The position numbers were made by a program, and so were the translations under genes. The notes beneath the pieces are model-generated. The model was given only the letters and a program-made list of their open reading frames with translations, was not told where the DNA came from and did no database searches. Shown here in pieces: positions 26,451-35,598 of a stretch of DNA of 64,000 nt (the first letter of the stretch is position 1; every line of letters starts with the position of its first letter). Source of the DNA: an uncultured Bacillota bacterium (GTDB lineage: Bacteria; Bacillota_I; Bacilli_A; RFN20; CAG-631); the NCBI GenBank assembly GCA_902491575.1, contig CABUID010000003.1, forward strand, positions 66,784 to 130,783. The letters are read 5' to 3'.

Positions 26451-26568
26451 AATTTTCTCTCCTTCATTTTCAGTTTATTCGGTAGGTTAAAAGAATATAA
26501 CTATTTTAAATATTTCATTGTCACAAAATGATATAATGGTTTTTTTTATTTCTAACTTATTGAAATAA

Positions 26569-26577
26569 TGCTATAAT
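26569..26577 (+). promoter_or_regulatory. Extended -10 promoter of the SGNH hydrolase gene
   Basis: TGCTATAAT is a perfect extended -10; no good -35. A small hairpin ATAGG/CCTAT lies in the leader. Confidence 0.5.
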
Positions 26578-26621
26578 TTTGTTGAAGTAAACAAAGCCAT
26601 AATAGGTTAAAATCCTATAAA

Positions 26622-27587
26622 TTGACTAGAAAGGGAAACAATTTATTTATCATTTTAGATAATAAAACAAAATGCAAATTTATGAATAAAACAATAGATA
26701 TTGAAGTCGATGAAACTTATGATTTATCGAATTTTATCAAAGACAATGATCCTATTTTTATTGGGGATTTTCACCTTATTCAAATCGAAAATAAAATACT
26801 AAAAGGAATAAAAGAAGGGAAAACTTTTTTCAAAATCAATCAAGATGAATATCACATTAATGTTTTAAAGCCACATTCATTATCGGATAGTTTTACACTT
26901 TCCTATGAAAGATTATCGAATAAAAAACTTTTAGTTTTAGGGGATTCTGTATCCGCTCAAGCAACCATCCAACAGCAAAAAACTTATTCCACTTTATTAA
27001 AAGAAGCTTGTCATCTTAAAGAAGTTTATAACGCTGCAATAGGTGGTACTACCTTAACTTATATGTATTCAGGAAGTAATATTGATAAAGAATACCATCT
27101 TAATGAAAATGCGATAGATGGTTGTAGAGTGATTAAAAAATTAGAAAAAGAAAACAAAATAAAAGATTTTGATTATGTAATCATCGCTTTTGGTCATAAT
27201 GATCAGTATTTCCAACCTGCTATTGATGAAAATAACAATAAAAAAGAATTAACGATTGAAGATTGTCATTCCTTTAAAAATAGTTATCGTTTTATTCTAC
27301 AAACATTGAAAAAAAATCAACCTTTTATTCGCATTGTTTTATTAAATTGTACCTATTCAGAATACGACAAAGTCAGTCCTTCTCCATACGGAAATAGATA
27401 CAATTATGCTTCCTATCGAAAAGCTACTCAAGAAATTGCTAAAGAATTTAAAGTTAAATATTTAGATCCATGGGACTATATGAAACCTTTTAAAGATTAT
27501 GACACTACTCAATATTATTATCAAGATAGTGTACATCTTTCTGCAAATGGACATGTTGAATTATTTAAATTTTTATTGAATCAATAA
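26622..27587 (+). CDS. SGNH/GDSL hydrolase
   Basis: About 300-321 residues. Residues from about 105 form an SGNH hydrolase: GDSVSAQ (nucleophile Ser), AAIGGTT (Gly block), IAFGHND (Asn block) and DSVHLSANGH (Asp/His). It would cleave an ester on a carbohydrate or lipid. No signal peptide, so cytoplasmic. The first 100 residues are a beta-rich domain of unknown type. The start is unclear: a TTG at 26622 has no ribosome binding site, an excellent AGAAAGGG lies just after it, and the next ATG is at codon 21 (26682). Single-gene unit ended by a bidirectional terminator. Confidence 0.82.
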   Translation: MTRKGNNLFIILDNKTKCKFMNKTIDIEVDETYDLSNFIKDNDPIFIGDFHLIQIENKILKGIKEGKTFFKINQDEYHINVLKPHSLSDSFTLSYERLSNKKLLVLGDSVSAQATIQQQKTYSTLLKEACHLKEVYNAAIGGTTLTYMYSGSNIDKEYHLNENAIDGCRVIKKLEKENKIKDFDYVIIAFGHNDQYFQPAIDENNNKKELTIEDCHSFKNSYRFILQTLKKNQPFIRIVLLNCTYSEYDKVSPSPYGNRYNYASYRKATQEIAKEFKVKYLDPWDYMKPFKDYDTTQYYYQDSVHLSANGHVELFKFLLNQ

Positions 27588-27591
27588 ATAA

Positions 27592-27627
27592 AAAAGAATA
27601 TGATTTGAGCAATCATCATATTCTTTT
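27592..27627. terminator. Bidirectional terminator between SGNH hydrolase and oadB
   Basis: GAATATGAT / ATCATATTC stem with flanking A and T runs between convergent stops. Confidence 0.82.
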
Positions 27628-27633
27628 ATTTTA

Positions 27634-29061
27634 TTAACCAAATAACAAGATGAGAAGTCCTGCTGCAATAGCACTTCCAATAACACCTGCAACGTTTGGT
27701 CCCATTGCATGCATTAATAAGAAGTTTGTAGGATCTTCTTTAATTCCTTCTTTATGAACGACACGTGCAGCCATTGGAACAGCACTTACACCGGCAGCTC
27801 CAATCATTGGATTGATTTTTCCTTTACTTAATTTACACATCAATTTACCAATTAAAACTCCACTGGCTGTAGCAATGATAAAGGCAAAGATTCCTAAAAT
27901 AAATATTTTAATTGTATTTAAGGATAAGAAATTTGCAGCACTGGCAGTTGCCCCTACACAAAGTCCTAATAAAATCGTGACGAGATAAAGTATTGTATTA
28001 CCAGCCGCTTCTGTAAGTTTAGGAACGACACCAGATTCTTTAATTAAATTTCCAAGCATTAAGCAACCAATTAGTGGTGCACAAGATGGAATCAATAATA
28101 CCACAACAACGGTTACAATGATTGGGAATAAAATTCGCTTTGTTTTTGAAACCTCACTAATGGATGAATCCATACGAATTTGTCTTTCTTTTTTCGTTGT
28201 TAGAAGACGAATAATTGGAGGTTGAATAAAAGGTACTAAAGCCATATAAGAATAAGCTGCAATCGATATGGAAGATAGCAAATGAGGAGCTAAGGTTTTT
28301 GTTACTAAAATAGCAGTTGGTCCATCTGCGCCTCCAATAATTCCAATTGAACTTGCTTCTTGAGGGTTAAATCCTAATAATAATGCACCTAAGAAAGTAA
28401 TAAAAATACCAATTTGAGCAGCAGCTCCTAATAGTAAAGATTTTGGATTTGAAATAAGTGGTCCAAAATCAGTGGTAGCCCCTATACCTAAGAAAATTAA
28501 ACAAGGGTATATTCCCGTTTTAACACCATAGTATAAATAACCTAGTAAACCTGAATAATGAGGCTCTGATAATTCTACAATTTTATCTAATTGATATTGG
28601 CTTAAATTCAAAGAATTTAACATACTTACATAAGCTTCATTGTTTTTAATTAAATCTGCTAGTGGATAAGCTTGTGAAACATCCAGTTCTAGATGATTAA
28701 ATATCGTCGTGGCTTGTTCAACGCTAATTCCTAATAAATCTGCAAAATCTTGCAAATTATATATTTCTTTACTTGAATCCACAAAACTTGAATCCACAAA
28801 GATTTCTGAAAATGGCAAATTTACTAGTAACATTCCAAAAGCAATGGGAATTAATAAATAAGGTTCTGCTTTTTTAAAGATGGCAAAATATAATAAAACT
28901 AATGCAATCAAAATCATAATTAGATTTTTCCAGCCACCTTCAGCAAAAAATCCAGCAATACCCGAACTATCTATAAAATCTTTAATTAAATCACCAATGC
29001 TTGAAGCATAAAACTCTCTTACGCCCGAACCGTTAATAAAATTCATTATTAAGTCAAGCAT
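27634..29061 (-). CDS. oadB: Na+-translocating decarboxylase beta subunit
   Basis: 475 residues, multi-pass. The Na+ channel core is clear: FLGIGATTDFGPLISNPKSLLLGAAAQIG, GIIGGADGPTAI, GCLMLGNLIKESGV and the C-terminal AMGPNVAGVIGSAIAAG. It couples decarboxylation of carboxybiotin to export of Na+. The usual family length is about 375-435; here about 80 extra residues (roughly 90-170, acidic and helical, FADLLGISVEQATTIFNH) are inserted before the channel core. Last gene of the pckA-oad operon. Confidence 0.93.
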   Translation of the reverse strand: MLDLIMNFINGSGVREFYASSIGDLIKDFIDSSGIAGFFAEGGWKNLIMILIALVLLYFAIFKKAEPYLLIPIAFGMLLVNLPFSEIFVDSSFVDSSKEIYNLQDFADLLGISVEQATTIFNHLELDVSQAYPLADLIKNNEAYVSMLNSLNLSQYQLDKIVELSEPHYSGLLGYLYYGVKTGIYPCLIFLGIGATTDFGPLISNPKSLLLGAAAQIGIFITFLGALLLGFNPQEASSIGIIGGADGPTAILVTKTLAPHLLSSISIAAYSYMALVPFIQPPIIRLLTTKKERQIRMDSSISEVSKTKRILFPIIVTVVVVLLIPSCAPLIGCLMLGNLIKESGVVPKLTEAAGNTILYLVTILLGLCVGATASAANFLSLNTIKIFILGIFAFIIATASGVLIGKLMCKLSKGKINPMIGAAGVSAVPMAARVVHKEGIKEDPTNFLLMHAMGPNVAGVIGSAIAAGLLILLFG

Positions 29062-29067
29062 AATTTT

Positions 29068-29412
29068 TTACCCAATAATTAATAGTTCTTGTTTACTATT
29101 AACAGTTTGTCCTTTACTTACTTTAATCTCTTTTACAACACCATCCACAGGGGCTAAAATTTCATTTTCAAGTTTCATTGCTTCTAAAATCATGACAACT
29201 TGACCTTTTTTAACAGTATCATTAACAGCAACATTAACACTTAAAATTGTTCCTTGCATAGGAGAAGAAACTACGCTTCCACCATTTGATGCATTTGAAG
29301 ATCCATTTTCATTTTTTGTAGAAGTTGTTACAATGTGTTGATCATTTTCGTTTACACTTTCAAGTTCAACTTCATATACTTTTCCATTAACTTTTACTTT
29401 ATAAATTTTCAT
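29068..29412 (-). CDS. Biotin carrier protein of the decarboxylase
   Basis: 114 residues: N-terminal beta strands (KIYKVKVNGKVYEVELE), a Ser/Asn/Gly linker (residues 30-46) and a biotinyl domain with EAMKLEN, where Lys80 would carry biotin. It shuttles CO2 from the carboxyltransferase to the OadB channel. Encoding this domain separately, as in GcdC/MmdC systems, explains why the alpha subunit lacks it. It lies 6 bases before oadB. Confidence 0.92.
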   Translation of the reverse strand: MKIYKVKVNGKVYEVELESVNENDQHIVTTSTKNENGSSNASNGGSVVSSPMQGTILSVNVAVNDTVKKGQVVMILEAMKLENEILAPVDGVVKEIKVSKGQTVNSKQELLIIG

Positions 29413-29421
29413 ATTTGTCTC

Positions 29422-29748
29422 CTATCCAACTTGTTTTACATTTATTAAACGAACATCTTTTTTAGTTTCTTTACGATAATCTATAGTTGCTATTAAAACA
29501 GCTACCATCATCTCTTCATCTTTTATATCTTCTAACTTCATTGTTTTGTTCACCGGTGAAACATTGGTATTTTTCATTTTTGTTACCTCGCTATTATTTA
29601 TATTCTTTTTTGAAGTTTTAATGTGGTTTAAAACCATTACAATAGCCATAACTATTGCTAAAATGATGAAAACAACAATAATACAAATTAAAGCAGGCAA
29701 TAAACCATCCACAAATGCATTCCAATTATCTTTAAAACTATAAAGCAT
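29422..29748 (-). CDS. Oxaloacetate decarboxylase gamma-like subunit
   Basis: 108 residues with one N-terminal helix (LLPALICIIVVFIILAIVMAIVMVL) and a charged cytoplasmic tail containing EEMMVAVLIATIDYRKETKKDVRL. This matches the OadG/sodium-pump gamma family, which anchors the carboxyltransferase to the membrane subunit. It sits between the alpha and biotin-carrier genes, the standard place. Confidence 0.85.
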   Translation of the reverse strand: MLYSFKDNWNAFVDGLLPALICIIVVFIILAIVMAIVMVLNHIKTSKKNINNSEVTKMKNTNVSPVNKTMKLEDIKDEEMMVAVLIATIDYRKETKKDVRLINVKQVG

Positions 29749-29760
29749 CCAATCACCTAC

Positions 29761-31149
29761 CTAACCAATATATAAATTAAATTCTTCGATATCATCTTCA
29801 TCTTTTGGTGTTGGATGATATTTTTCATTTAAGAATTTAATTGCTTTTTGTTCAAATAAAGCGATAGATAAAACATCTTCATCTGATTTTGCTAAATCTT
29901 TATATTGTTCTTTTAAAAGTTCAAATTGAGGTTTTAAATCATCTGCAGGACGATAATCAATGACTTTATCATCACCAATGATTTTTCTCAAAATATTTTC
30001 ATCAACAGGAGCTGGAGCCTGTCCATATAGTCCATGAAGATAATCTTTAATTTCTTTAGGAACCATTTTATAACGTTCATTGGTAATCACATTCATAACG
30101 GCTTGTGTTCCTACCATTTGTGATAATGGTGTAACTAAAGGTGGATATCCCAACTCTTTACGTACACGTGGAACTTCCTTTAATACTTCATCATATTTAT
30201 CCATGGCACCTTGTTTTTCAAGTTGATTCATTAAATTGGATAACATTCCTCCAGGGACTTGATATTTCAATATATTTGGATTTGACGATAAAGCTTTTGG
30301 CTTTAAAATACCATTTTGAAGATATTTATCTTTAATTTTCGTTAAAATAGAAGCCGCTTCATTCAAACAATTAATATCTAATTTTGGATCATACTTTGTA
30401 TTCGCTAAAGCATAGTTAAAAGCCTCTGTAGAAGGCTGACTTGTACCATTTGCAAATGGAGACAAAGCAGTATCAATAATATCTACACCCGCTTCAATCG
30501 CTTTTTGATAAGTCATTTCACAAATTCCACCTGTACAATGGGAATGTAATTCTATTGGTAGTTTTGTGTTCGCTTTTAATTTACGAATTAATTCAAAAGC
30601 ATCTTCAGGTAACAAAACCCCTGCCATATCTTTAATACATAAAGAATCTGCACCCATTTTTTCAACTTCTTGAGCCAATTTTACATAATATTCAACAGTA
30701 TGTACAGGACTCGTCGTATAACTTAAAGCAATTTGACAATGTCCGTGATATTTTTTAGTGGCATCAACTGCACTTTTTAAGTTACGTATATCATTTAAAG
30801 CATCAAAAACACGAATAATATCAATACCATTTTCAAGTGATTTTTGAACAAATTTTTCTACAATATCATCAGGATAGTGTTTATATCCCAAAATATTTTG
30901 ACCTCTAAATAACATTTGTAATTTTGTTTTTGGACAAGCTTTACGAATAGCTCTTAGTCTTTCCCATGGATCTTCATTTAAAAAACTAATACAAGAATCA
31001 AATGTAGCACCACCCCATACTTCTAAAGCGTAATATCCTGCATTATCTAAAATAGAAGCACACGATAAGATTTCATCCGTTGTCATTCTCGTAGCGATAA
31101 GGGATTGTGGTCCATCACGAAATACTGTATCTACAATTTTAACACCCAT
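29761..31149 (-). CDS. oadA: Oxaloacetate decarboxylase alpha subunit (carboxyltransferase)
   Basis: 462 residues. The carboxyltransferase domain is complete: DTVFRDGPQSLIATRM (metal Asp and Arg), the reactive Lys segment SLCIKDMAGVLLP, and ELHSHCTGG with the metal His pair. A C-terminal conserved region (PVDENILRKIIGD) follows, but the biotinyl domain found at the end of E. coli-type OadA is missing and is encoded separately. It transfers CO2 from oxaloacetate to biotin, giving pyruvate. It follows pckA by 10 bases. Confidence 0.92.
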   Translation of the reverse strand: MGVKIVDTVFRDGPQSLIATRMTTDEILSCASILDNAGYYALEVWGGATFDSCISFLNEDPWERLRAIRKACPKTKLQMLFRGQNILGYKHYPDDIVEKFVQKSLENGIDIIRVFDALNDIRNLKSAVDATKKYHGHCQIALSYTTSPVHTVEYYVKLAQEVEKMGADSLCIKDMAGVLLPEDAFELIRKLKANTKLPIELHSHCTGGICEMTYQKAIEAGVDIIDTALSPFANGTSQPSTEAFNYALANTKYDPKLDINCLNEAASILTKIKDKYLQNGILKPKALSSNPNILKYQVPGGMLSNLMNQLEKQGAMDKYDEVLKEVPRVRKELGYPPLVTPLSQMVGTQAVMNVITNERYKMVPKEIKDYLHGLYGQAPAPVDENILRKIIGDDKVIDYRPADDLKPQFELLKEQYKDLAKSDEDVLSIALFEQKAIKFLNEKYHPTPKDEDDIEEFNLYIG

Positions 31150-31159
31150 TGTTAACTAC

Positions 31160-32833
31160 CTACTTACTTAATTCGTTTACAACTTTTTCTATTGCTTGTA
31201 AAGCATCTTCAGGTAACTTATCATATCCGCCTTTAAAAGTTTCACGTGATTGAACGAAATTGAGTCGATCTAACATACGAGCTTTTAATTGCTGTAAATA
31301 ATTCTCATCGTTTAAATCTGGTTCAAAACCTTTCCATTTATAGATTTCAATATCGCTAAATGGTCCCCATTTTTCAAATTTTGCTGTTCCATCAACAACT
31401 GCTTCAATAACACCTAATGTATCTTCTTTTTGAACTTTTTTGCCCATGAAGTCACCCGTATTAATAATATAGCAATCTACTTTCTTTTCAGCAAATAACT
31501 TTTTGAATTTTGCATAATCATTTGCTAAAGGATAAGTTCTAAATGGATTTGCGTAAGGTTCAACAACTAATGCATTAGGATCTACTCCAGGAGCAAGTCT
31601 TTCTGCACTTGAACGCTTTGTTGCCAAAGTAGCTCCCATTACAGCAGCTAATGAAGGACCATTTAATTTAACAATTGGAGGTAAAGTAGGATCTTTCATG
31701 ATCCAGAAAATAGCATTAACAGGTGAATCTAATTTATCTACTCGATTAGGTGACCATAATTTCGATTTAATGGCTCTACCATTTCCATTTCGAATATCTT
31801 CTGTAACAAGTACTACATTTCCATTTTCATCTTTTGTAGCGGAACAATTTTGAACTGTAATCAAATACTTATTATCTTTACATCCAGTAGGATAATCAGC
31901 AGTTTTATCAAAATAAGAAGGTTCAAGTGCGATGGAAGCACAAGTATCTGAATTGATAATAAATGCATCATCATGTAATACTAAAACTTTATATTTTCCA
32001 TCATGTTTTGCATGAGTAATGGTGGACTTTCCACTTCCTGATAATCCATAAACAGAAGCTACAAATTTTTTACCATTATCTAAAGTATATTCTTTTTGTC
32101 CACCATGACAAGAAGCATAGCCATTACGGTTAGCAATCGCCCAAGCAATGGTTAAAGTGCCTTTTTTATGTTCACCAAAATAACGCATACCTAAAATAGC
32201 GGCACAATTTGTTTCAGTACTAAAATAGGCTAAACATTTACCATCACAAACATCTGTTTGATCTGTTCCTTTCCATTGTGGATTAGAGAAAATATAAATA
32301 TCTGGTTCATTTCCGATAGGTTTAGAATCATTATACATATTTAAATAAGTATCATTTATATATTGGAAATTTAATAACCAGTTATATAAAATATTTTCTT
32401 CTCCTTCTGGAATAAGTAAATGGGCTTTCACCATAAATTCTTTATCTAAACCAATATAAGCCTCTGCATGATACATCTTTTTCCAACGAGTATCATATAC
32501 AGCATCCATTAAAATTTTATCTAATTTTTCATTATCAACGCCTGGCTCTCCTTGAATTCTTCTAGCAGCAGCATAACGACCAGTAATCGAACCATCATTA
32601 AATAATAAAACTTTTGCATCCTTATCTAATCCAATAGCTTCCGGATTATATACAGGCATATCCGTTACAATTGTTCCTGGTGAGTTTTTAGCTAAATTAT
32701 AAGCTTCCTTTAAAGAATTAATTTTGACTACATTGTTGCCGTAAAAAGCAGCTTCAATGATAGAACGTGTTTTGGCAAATCCTGGTTTGCCTTTTCCAAT
32801 TTCTGAAATTGGATAATATGCTTTTGTTGACAT
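31160..32833 (-). CDS. pckA: Phosphoenolpyruvate carboxykinase (ATP)
   Basis: 557 residues. The kinase P-loop GLSGSGKST, the HDDAFIINSDT metal/Asp segment, and the EPSYFDKTADYP and VFWIMKDPTLPP-like regions identify ATP-dependent PEPCK. It interconverts oxaloacetate + ATP and PEP + CO2 + ADP. The start ATG at 32833 has GGAGG nine bases upstream; an ATG at 32848 overlaps that site. Leading the oad operon suggests it runs toward oxaloacetate, making ATP from PEP before the Na+-pumping decarboxylation to pyruvate (inference). Confidence 0.94.
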   Translation of the reverse strand: MSTKAYYPISEIGKGKPGFAKTRSIIEAAFYGNNVVKINSLKEAYNLAKNSPGTIVTDMPVYNPEAIGLDKDAKVLLFNDGSITGRYAAARRIQGEPGVDNEKLDKILMDAVYDTRWKKMYHAEAYIGLDKEFMVKAHLLIPEGEENILYNWLLNFQYINDTYLNMYNDSKPIGNEPDIYIFSNPQWKGTDQTDVCDGKCLAYFSTETNCAAILGMRYFGEHKKGTLTIAWAIANRNGYASCHGGQKEYTLDNGKKFVASVYGLSGSGKSTITHAKHDGKYKVLVLHDDAFIINSDTCASIALEPSYFDKTADYPTGCKDNKYLITVQNCSATKDENGNVVLVTEDIRNGNGRAIKSKLWSPNRVDKLDSPVNAIFWIMKDPTLPPIVKLNGPSLAAVMGATLATKRSSAERLAPGVDPNALVVEPYANPFRTYPLANDYAKFKKLFAEKKVDCYIINTGDFMGKKVQKEDTLGVIEAVVDGTAKFEKWGPFSDIEIYKWKGFEPDLNDENYLQQLKARMLDRLNFVQSRETFKGGYDKLPEDALQAIEKVVNELSK

Positions 32834-32866
32834 ATACTTATCCTCCATTTATTTTTATTTTCTTTT

Positions 32867-32945
32867 GGCTTAGTTTATTTTATGATTTAAGCCGAAATCA
32901 AAATTACAATATCACTTTTTTTATAAAAAAACAATATGTTTTTTT
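32867..32945 (-). promoter_or_regulatory. pckA-oad promoter with two inverted repeats
   Basis: Minus strand TTGTTT (32929-32934), 17 bases, extended -10 TGATATTGT (core 32906-32911). An 18+3-base palindrome AAAAAAACA/TGTTTTTTT (32925-32945) covers the -35, and GGCTTA / TAAGCC (32867-32893) falls in the early leader. Either could be an operator. Confidence 0.45.
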
Positions 32946-33019
32946 GATAGTAGTAATAAATGTCAATTTATTAGGCAATAATTTGAGGTTTAATGTGTAA
33001 TCTTTCACAAAAAAAACAA

Positions 33020-33044
33020 AAAAAGTTAACAGAATTAACTTTTT
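33020..33044 (-). terminator. Terminator of yigZ
   Basis: AAAAAGTTAA / TTAACTTTTT, 5-base loop, ten bases after the stop, T run on the minus strand. Confidence 0.82.
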
Positions 33045-33054
33045 CCAAATCATC

Positions 33055-33678
33055 TTAAAGAACTTGACGTGCCATAAGTTGTTGTTTTTCTTTTAATACT
33101 ACTGGCAAATAGGCAATTTTATTGAATGCTTCTAAAAATAATTCTTTATCAAAAATGAATAAAGTATAGACAACTTTTAACTCAAACACTTTATCGTTTA
33201 TTTTAATTGAATTTTTATCTAAAAATCGATCTACTTCTTTTTTATTTTCATAATCAAAAATCAGTTCATACAAAAATGCTTCTTTCAAAATAACAATATT
33301 TGACTGCATGACGACAGCTGCAGCACAATTGCTATAAGTTCTTGTCAACCCACCTGCTCCTAGTTTTATTCCTCCAAAATAACGAACAATAATGCATAAA
33401 ACATTGGTTAAATGATTTTTTTTCAAAACATTTAAAATAGGTGCACCAGCAGTAGAAGAAGGTTCACCATCATCACTTGATTTATAAAAAACAACATTTT
33501 CTTCCATGATAATGTATGCGTAACAAACATGCGTAGCATCGATGTATTGTTTTCTTATATTTTCCAAAATAACTTGTGCATCACTTTTACGATCGCATGG
33601 AAAAAGATGAGCAATAAATTTGCTTTTTTCAATTATATGTGTTTGTTTAACTTCTTTTTCGATTGTTTTTATTTCCAT
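33055..33678 (-). CDS. YigZ/IMPACT family protein
   Basis: 207 residues. The UPF0029/IMPACT signature is unmistakable: SKFIAHLFPC, then YKSSDDGEPSSTAGAPILNVL and VRYFGGIKLGAGGLTRTYS. The C-terminal ferredoxin-like DUF1949 region (YENKKEVDRFLDK) is also present. Bacterial members are of unproven function, proposed to act in translation control. Last gene of the mntP-DUF362-yigZ unit. Confidence 0.93.
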   Translation of the reverse strand: MEIKTIEKEVKQTHIIEKSKFIAHLFPCDRKSDAQVILENIRKQYIDATHVCYAYIIMEENVVFYKSSDDGEPSSTAGAPILNVLKKNHLTNVLCIIVRYFGGIKLGAGGLTRTYSNCAAAVVMQSNIVILKEAFLYELIFDYENKKEVDRFLDKNSIKINDKVFELKVVYTLFIFDKELFLEAFNKIAYLPVVLKEKQQLMARQVL

Positions 33679-33695
33679 CTTTCATCCTATCTTCA

Positions 33696-34853
33696 TTATT
33701 TTTTGTGAGTCAACAATTTTGAAATCCTTGTTCGATGTGTTTTCATCGCTCCAACAGGGCAAAATTCTTGACAGCAAAAACAACGAATACAAACTTTTTT
33801 ATTGATTTGGGGTTTATTTTTTACCATTGTTATTGCATTAGCTGGACATATATTGGCACATTTTTGACAACCAATACATTGTTTTTTCTTAACTTGAGGT
33901 CTTGTAAGCATAATAGCTTTTGCTAATTTACCAAGCCATCTTTTGAAAAAAGAACTATTTCCATTGTAAAATTGTATCGTATCATTATGTTCAATATTTT
34001 TATAAGTTTCCACAATATAAGGCTGAATATCTAAATTCAACTGAATTTCTTCAAAGGATGAAACGGATAAATTTCTTAAAATGGCTTCTTGAATTGTAGG
34101 AACTTGTAAAATATCTAAATTCATTAATTTGCAACACACGATATCTAAATTATAAGGATTTTTACTCGCTAATAAAAGACCTACATTTTTTGGTGTTCCC
34201 ATTGTAGGACCATTACCTTCCATTGCATCGATTGCATCCATAAGATGTAACTTACATTTATAAAATTCTTGTATATCAATCAACATATTAGCAAAATCTT
34301 GATGAGAAGGATAACGATAATGATATTCTAATTTTATCGTTCCAGGAACAGACCCAAACATATTTTTTACACTACCTGATAATGACATCATTCCATGTGT
34401 CTTCATTTTGGCAAAATTGATAATAGCGTCGGCCTCTAATAGCCAAGCACTACAATCCAAATGTTTGACAATTTTTAAATGATCCGCATCGATGATTTCT
34501 TGTTTATAATTATGATTTAATTGAGCACCATATTGACAAACCATATCCATGTTTGTTTTATGATAAATATTGTTTAAAACAGCATCATTGAATAGACCAC
34601 CAGGACTATCCCCTACTACAACTTTAACATTCATTTCTAATAATATTTTGCATAATGAAGCCACTACTATTGGATGTGTTACTACTGCATGATCTGGTTT
34701 ACTGGCCGAAACTAAATTTGCTTTAATTGCAATCGTCATCCCTTCCTTAACAAAATCTAACAAATGATTTTGAAAAAGTAATTGTTTCATTTTTGGATAA
34801 ACCTCATCAAACTCATAATTTTTACATTCCATCGCAAAAACACTTTTTTCCAT
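33696..34853 (-). CDS. DUF362 protein with two 4Fe-4S clusters
   Basis: 385 residues. Residues 1-300 are DUF362 (IAIKANLVSASKPDHAVVTHP, VGDSPGG, INFAKMKTHGMMSLSGSVKNMFG). The C-terminus is a bacterial ferredoxin domain with two CxxCxxCxxxCP sets (CIGCQKCANICP and CIRCFCCQEFCP). DUF362 proteins are found in anaerobes; the reaction is unknown but electron transfer is implied. AAGAGG precedes the ATG. It lies 40 bases after mntP and 17 before yigZ. Confidence 0.9.
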   Translation of the reverse strand: MEKSVFAMECKNYEFDEVYPKMKQLLFQNHLLDFVKEGMTIAIKANLVSASKPDHAVVTHPIVVASLCKILLEMNVKVVVGDSPGGLFNDAVLNNIYHKTNMDMVCQYGAQLNHNYKQEIIDADHLKIVKHLDCSAWLLEADAIINFAKMKTHGMMSLSGSVKNMFGSVPGTIKLEYHYRYPSHQDFANMLIDIQEFYKCKLHLMDAIDAMEGNGPTMGTPKNVGLLLASKNPYNLDIVCCKLMNLDILQVPTIQEAILRNLSVSSFEEIQLNLDIQPYIVETYKNIEHNDTIQFYNGNSSFFKRWLGKLAKAIMLTRPQVKKKQCIGCQKCANICPANAITMVKNKPQINKKVCIRCFCCQEFCPVGAMKTHRTRISKLLTHKK

Positions 34854-34893
34854 ATCTAATTCCTCTTGCTATCACAATATTAATTTATAAATT

Positions 34894-35487
34894 TTAAAAA
34901 AAGATTCCTTTAATAAAAATTTCTAAACCAATCACTATTAAAACAATTCCTCCTACAATATCTGCTTTATTGGTTAAAACTGTTCCAAATTTTTTACCAA
35001 TATATACTCCAATAATACAAATTGTAAAAGTAACCACCGCAATAATACTTACACATAAAATAGCATTTAAAATGGTATAATTTGAAAAAGTTAATCCTGT
35101 AGATAAAGCATCGATAGAAGTTGCAATTCCTTGTAAAAGTAATACTTTAAAGGTTAAGGTTTCATGTTTTTCTTCTATATCCTCACTCGATTGTTTTTTC
35201 TTTTTGACCCCATCCATAATCATCTTCATTCCTAAAAAAGTTAATAGTAGCAAAGCAATCCATGGTAATAATTTTTCAATATAACGGATAAAGGCATGGC
35301 CTAGTAAATAACCTAAAAAAGGCATAATTCCCTGAAAAATAGCAAAAACAAGAGCAATATAAAGGCACTTACGTGCTTTCATTTTGTTTTCTTTTAAGCC
35401 ATTACTCATAGAAACCGCAAAAGCATCCATGGATAAGCCAACTCCAAGCCCTAAACTTCGAATAATGATTTCTCCTAATTCACCCAT
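34894..35487 (-). CDS. mntP: Mn2+ efflux pump MntP
   Basis: 197 residues with six helices. The duplicated MntP motif is visible: LSMDAFAVSMSNGL in helix 1 and GIATSIDALSTGLTF in helix 4, with the Asp residues needed for transport. It exports Mn2+ (family knowledge). The leader of about 190 bases upstream shows no recognisable yybP-ykoY riboswitch. Start of a three-gene unit. Confidence 0.92.
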   Translation of the reverse strand: MGELGEIIIRSLGLGVGLSMDAFAVSMSNGLKENKMKARKCLYIALVFAIFQGIMPFLGYLLGHAFIRYIEKLLPWIALLLLTFLGMKMIMDGVKKKKQSSEDIEEKHETLTFKVLLLQGIATSIDALSTGLTFSNYTILNAILCVSIIAVVTFTICIIGVYIGKKFGTVLTNKADIVGGIVLIVIGLEIFIKGIFF

Positions 35488-35562
35488 TTTTTTCCCCTCT
35501 TTAATGCATATCTCATTTTAAAAGTAACTCATATCTAATTCGTTATCTATACTTTAAACTTA

Positions 35563-35598
35563 TTATCTAATCGAAATAAAAAATTATTTTTAGATTAA
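35563..35598 (-). other. AU-rich hairpin in the mntP leader
   Basis: Arms TTATCTAA..AAATAA and TTATTT..TTAGATTAA form an imperfect stem in the leader between the upstream terminator and mntP. An isolated AGGAGGTAAT site without a start codon also lies in this leader near 35636-35645. Role unknown. Confidence 0.35.

Noticed and set aside
32767..33000. Plus-strand frame opposite the pckA start
   Set aside because: It overlaps the pckA N-terminus and promoter on the other strand and has low-complexity, Phe/Tyr-rich content.
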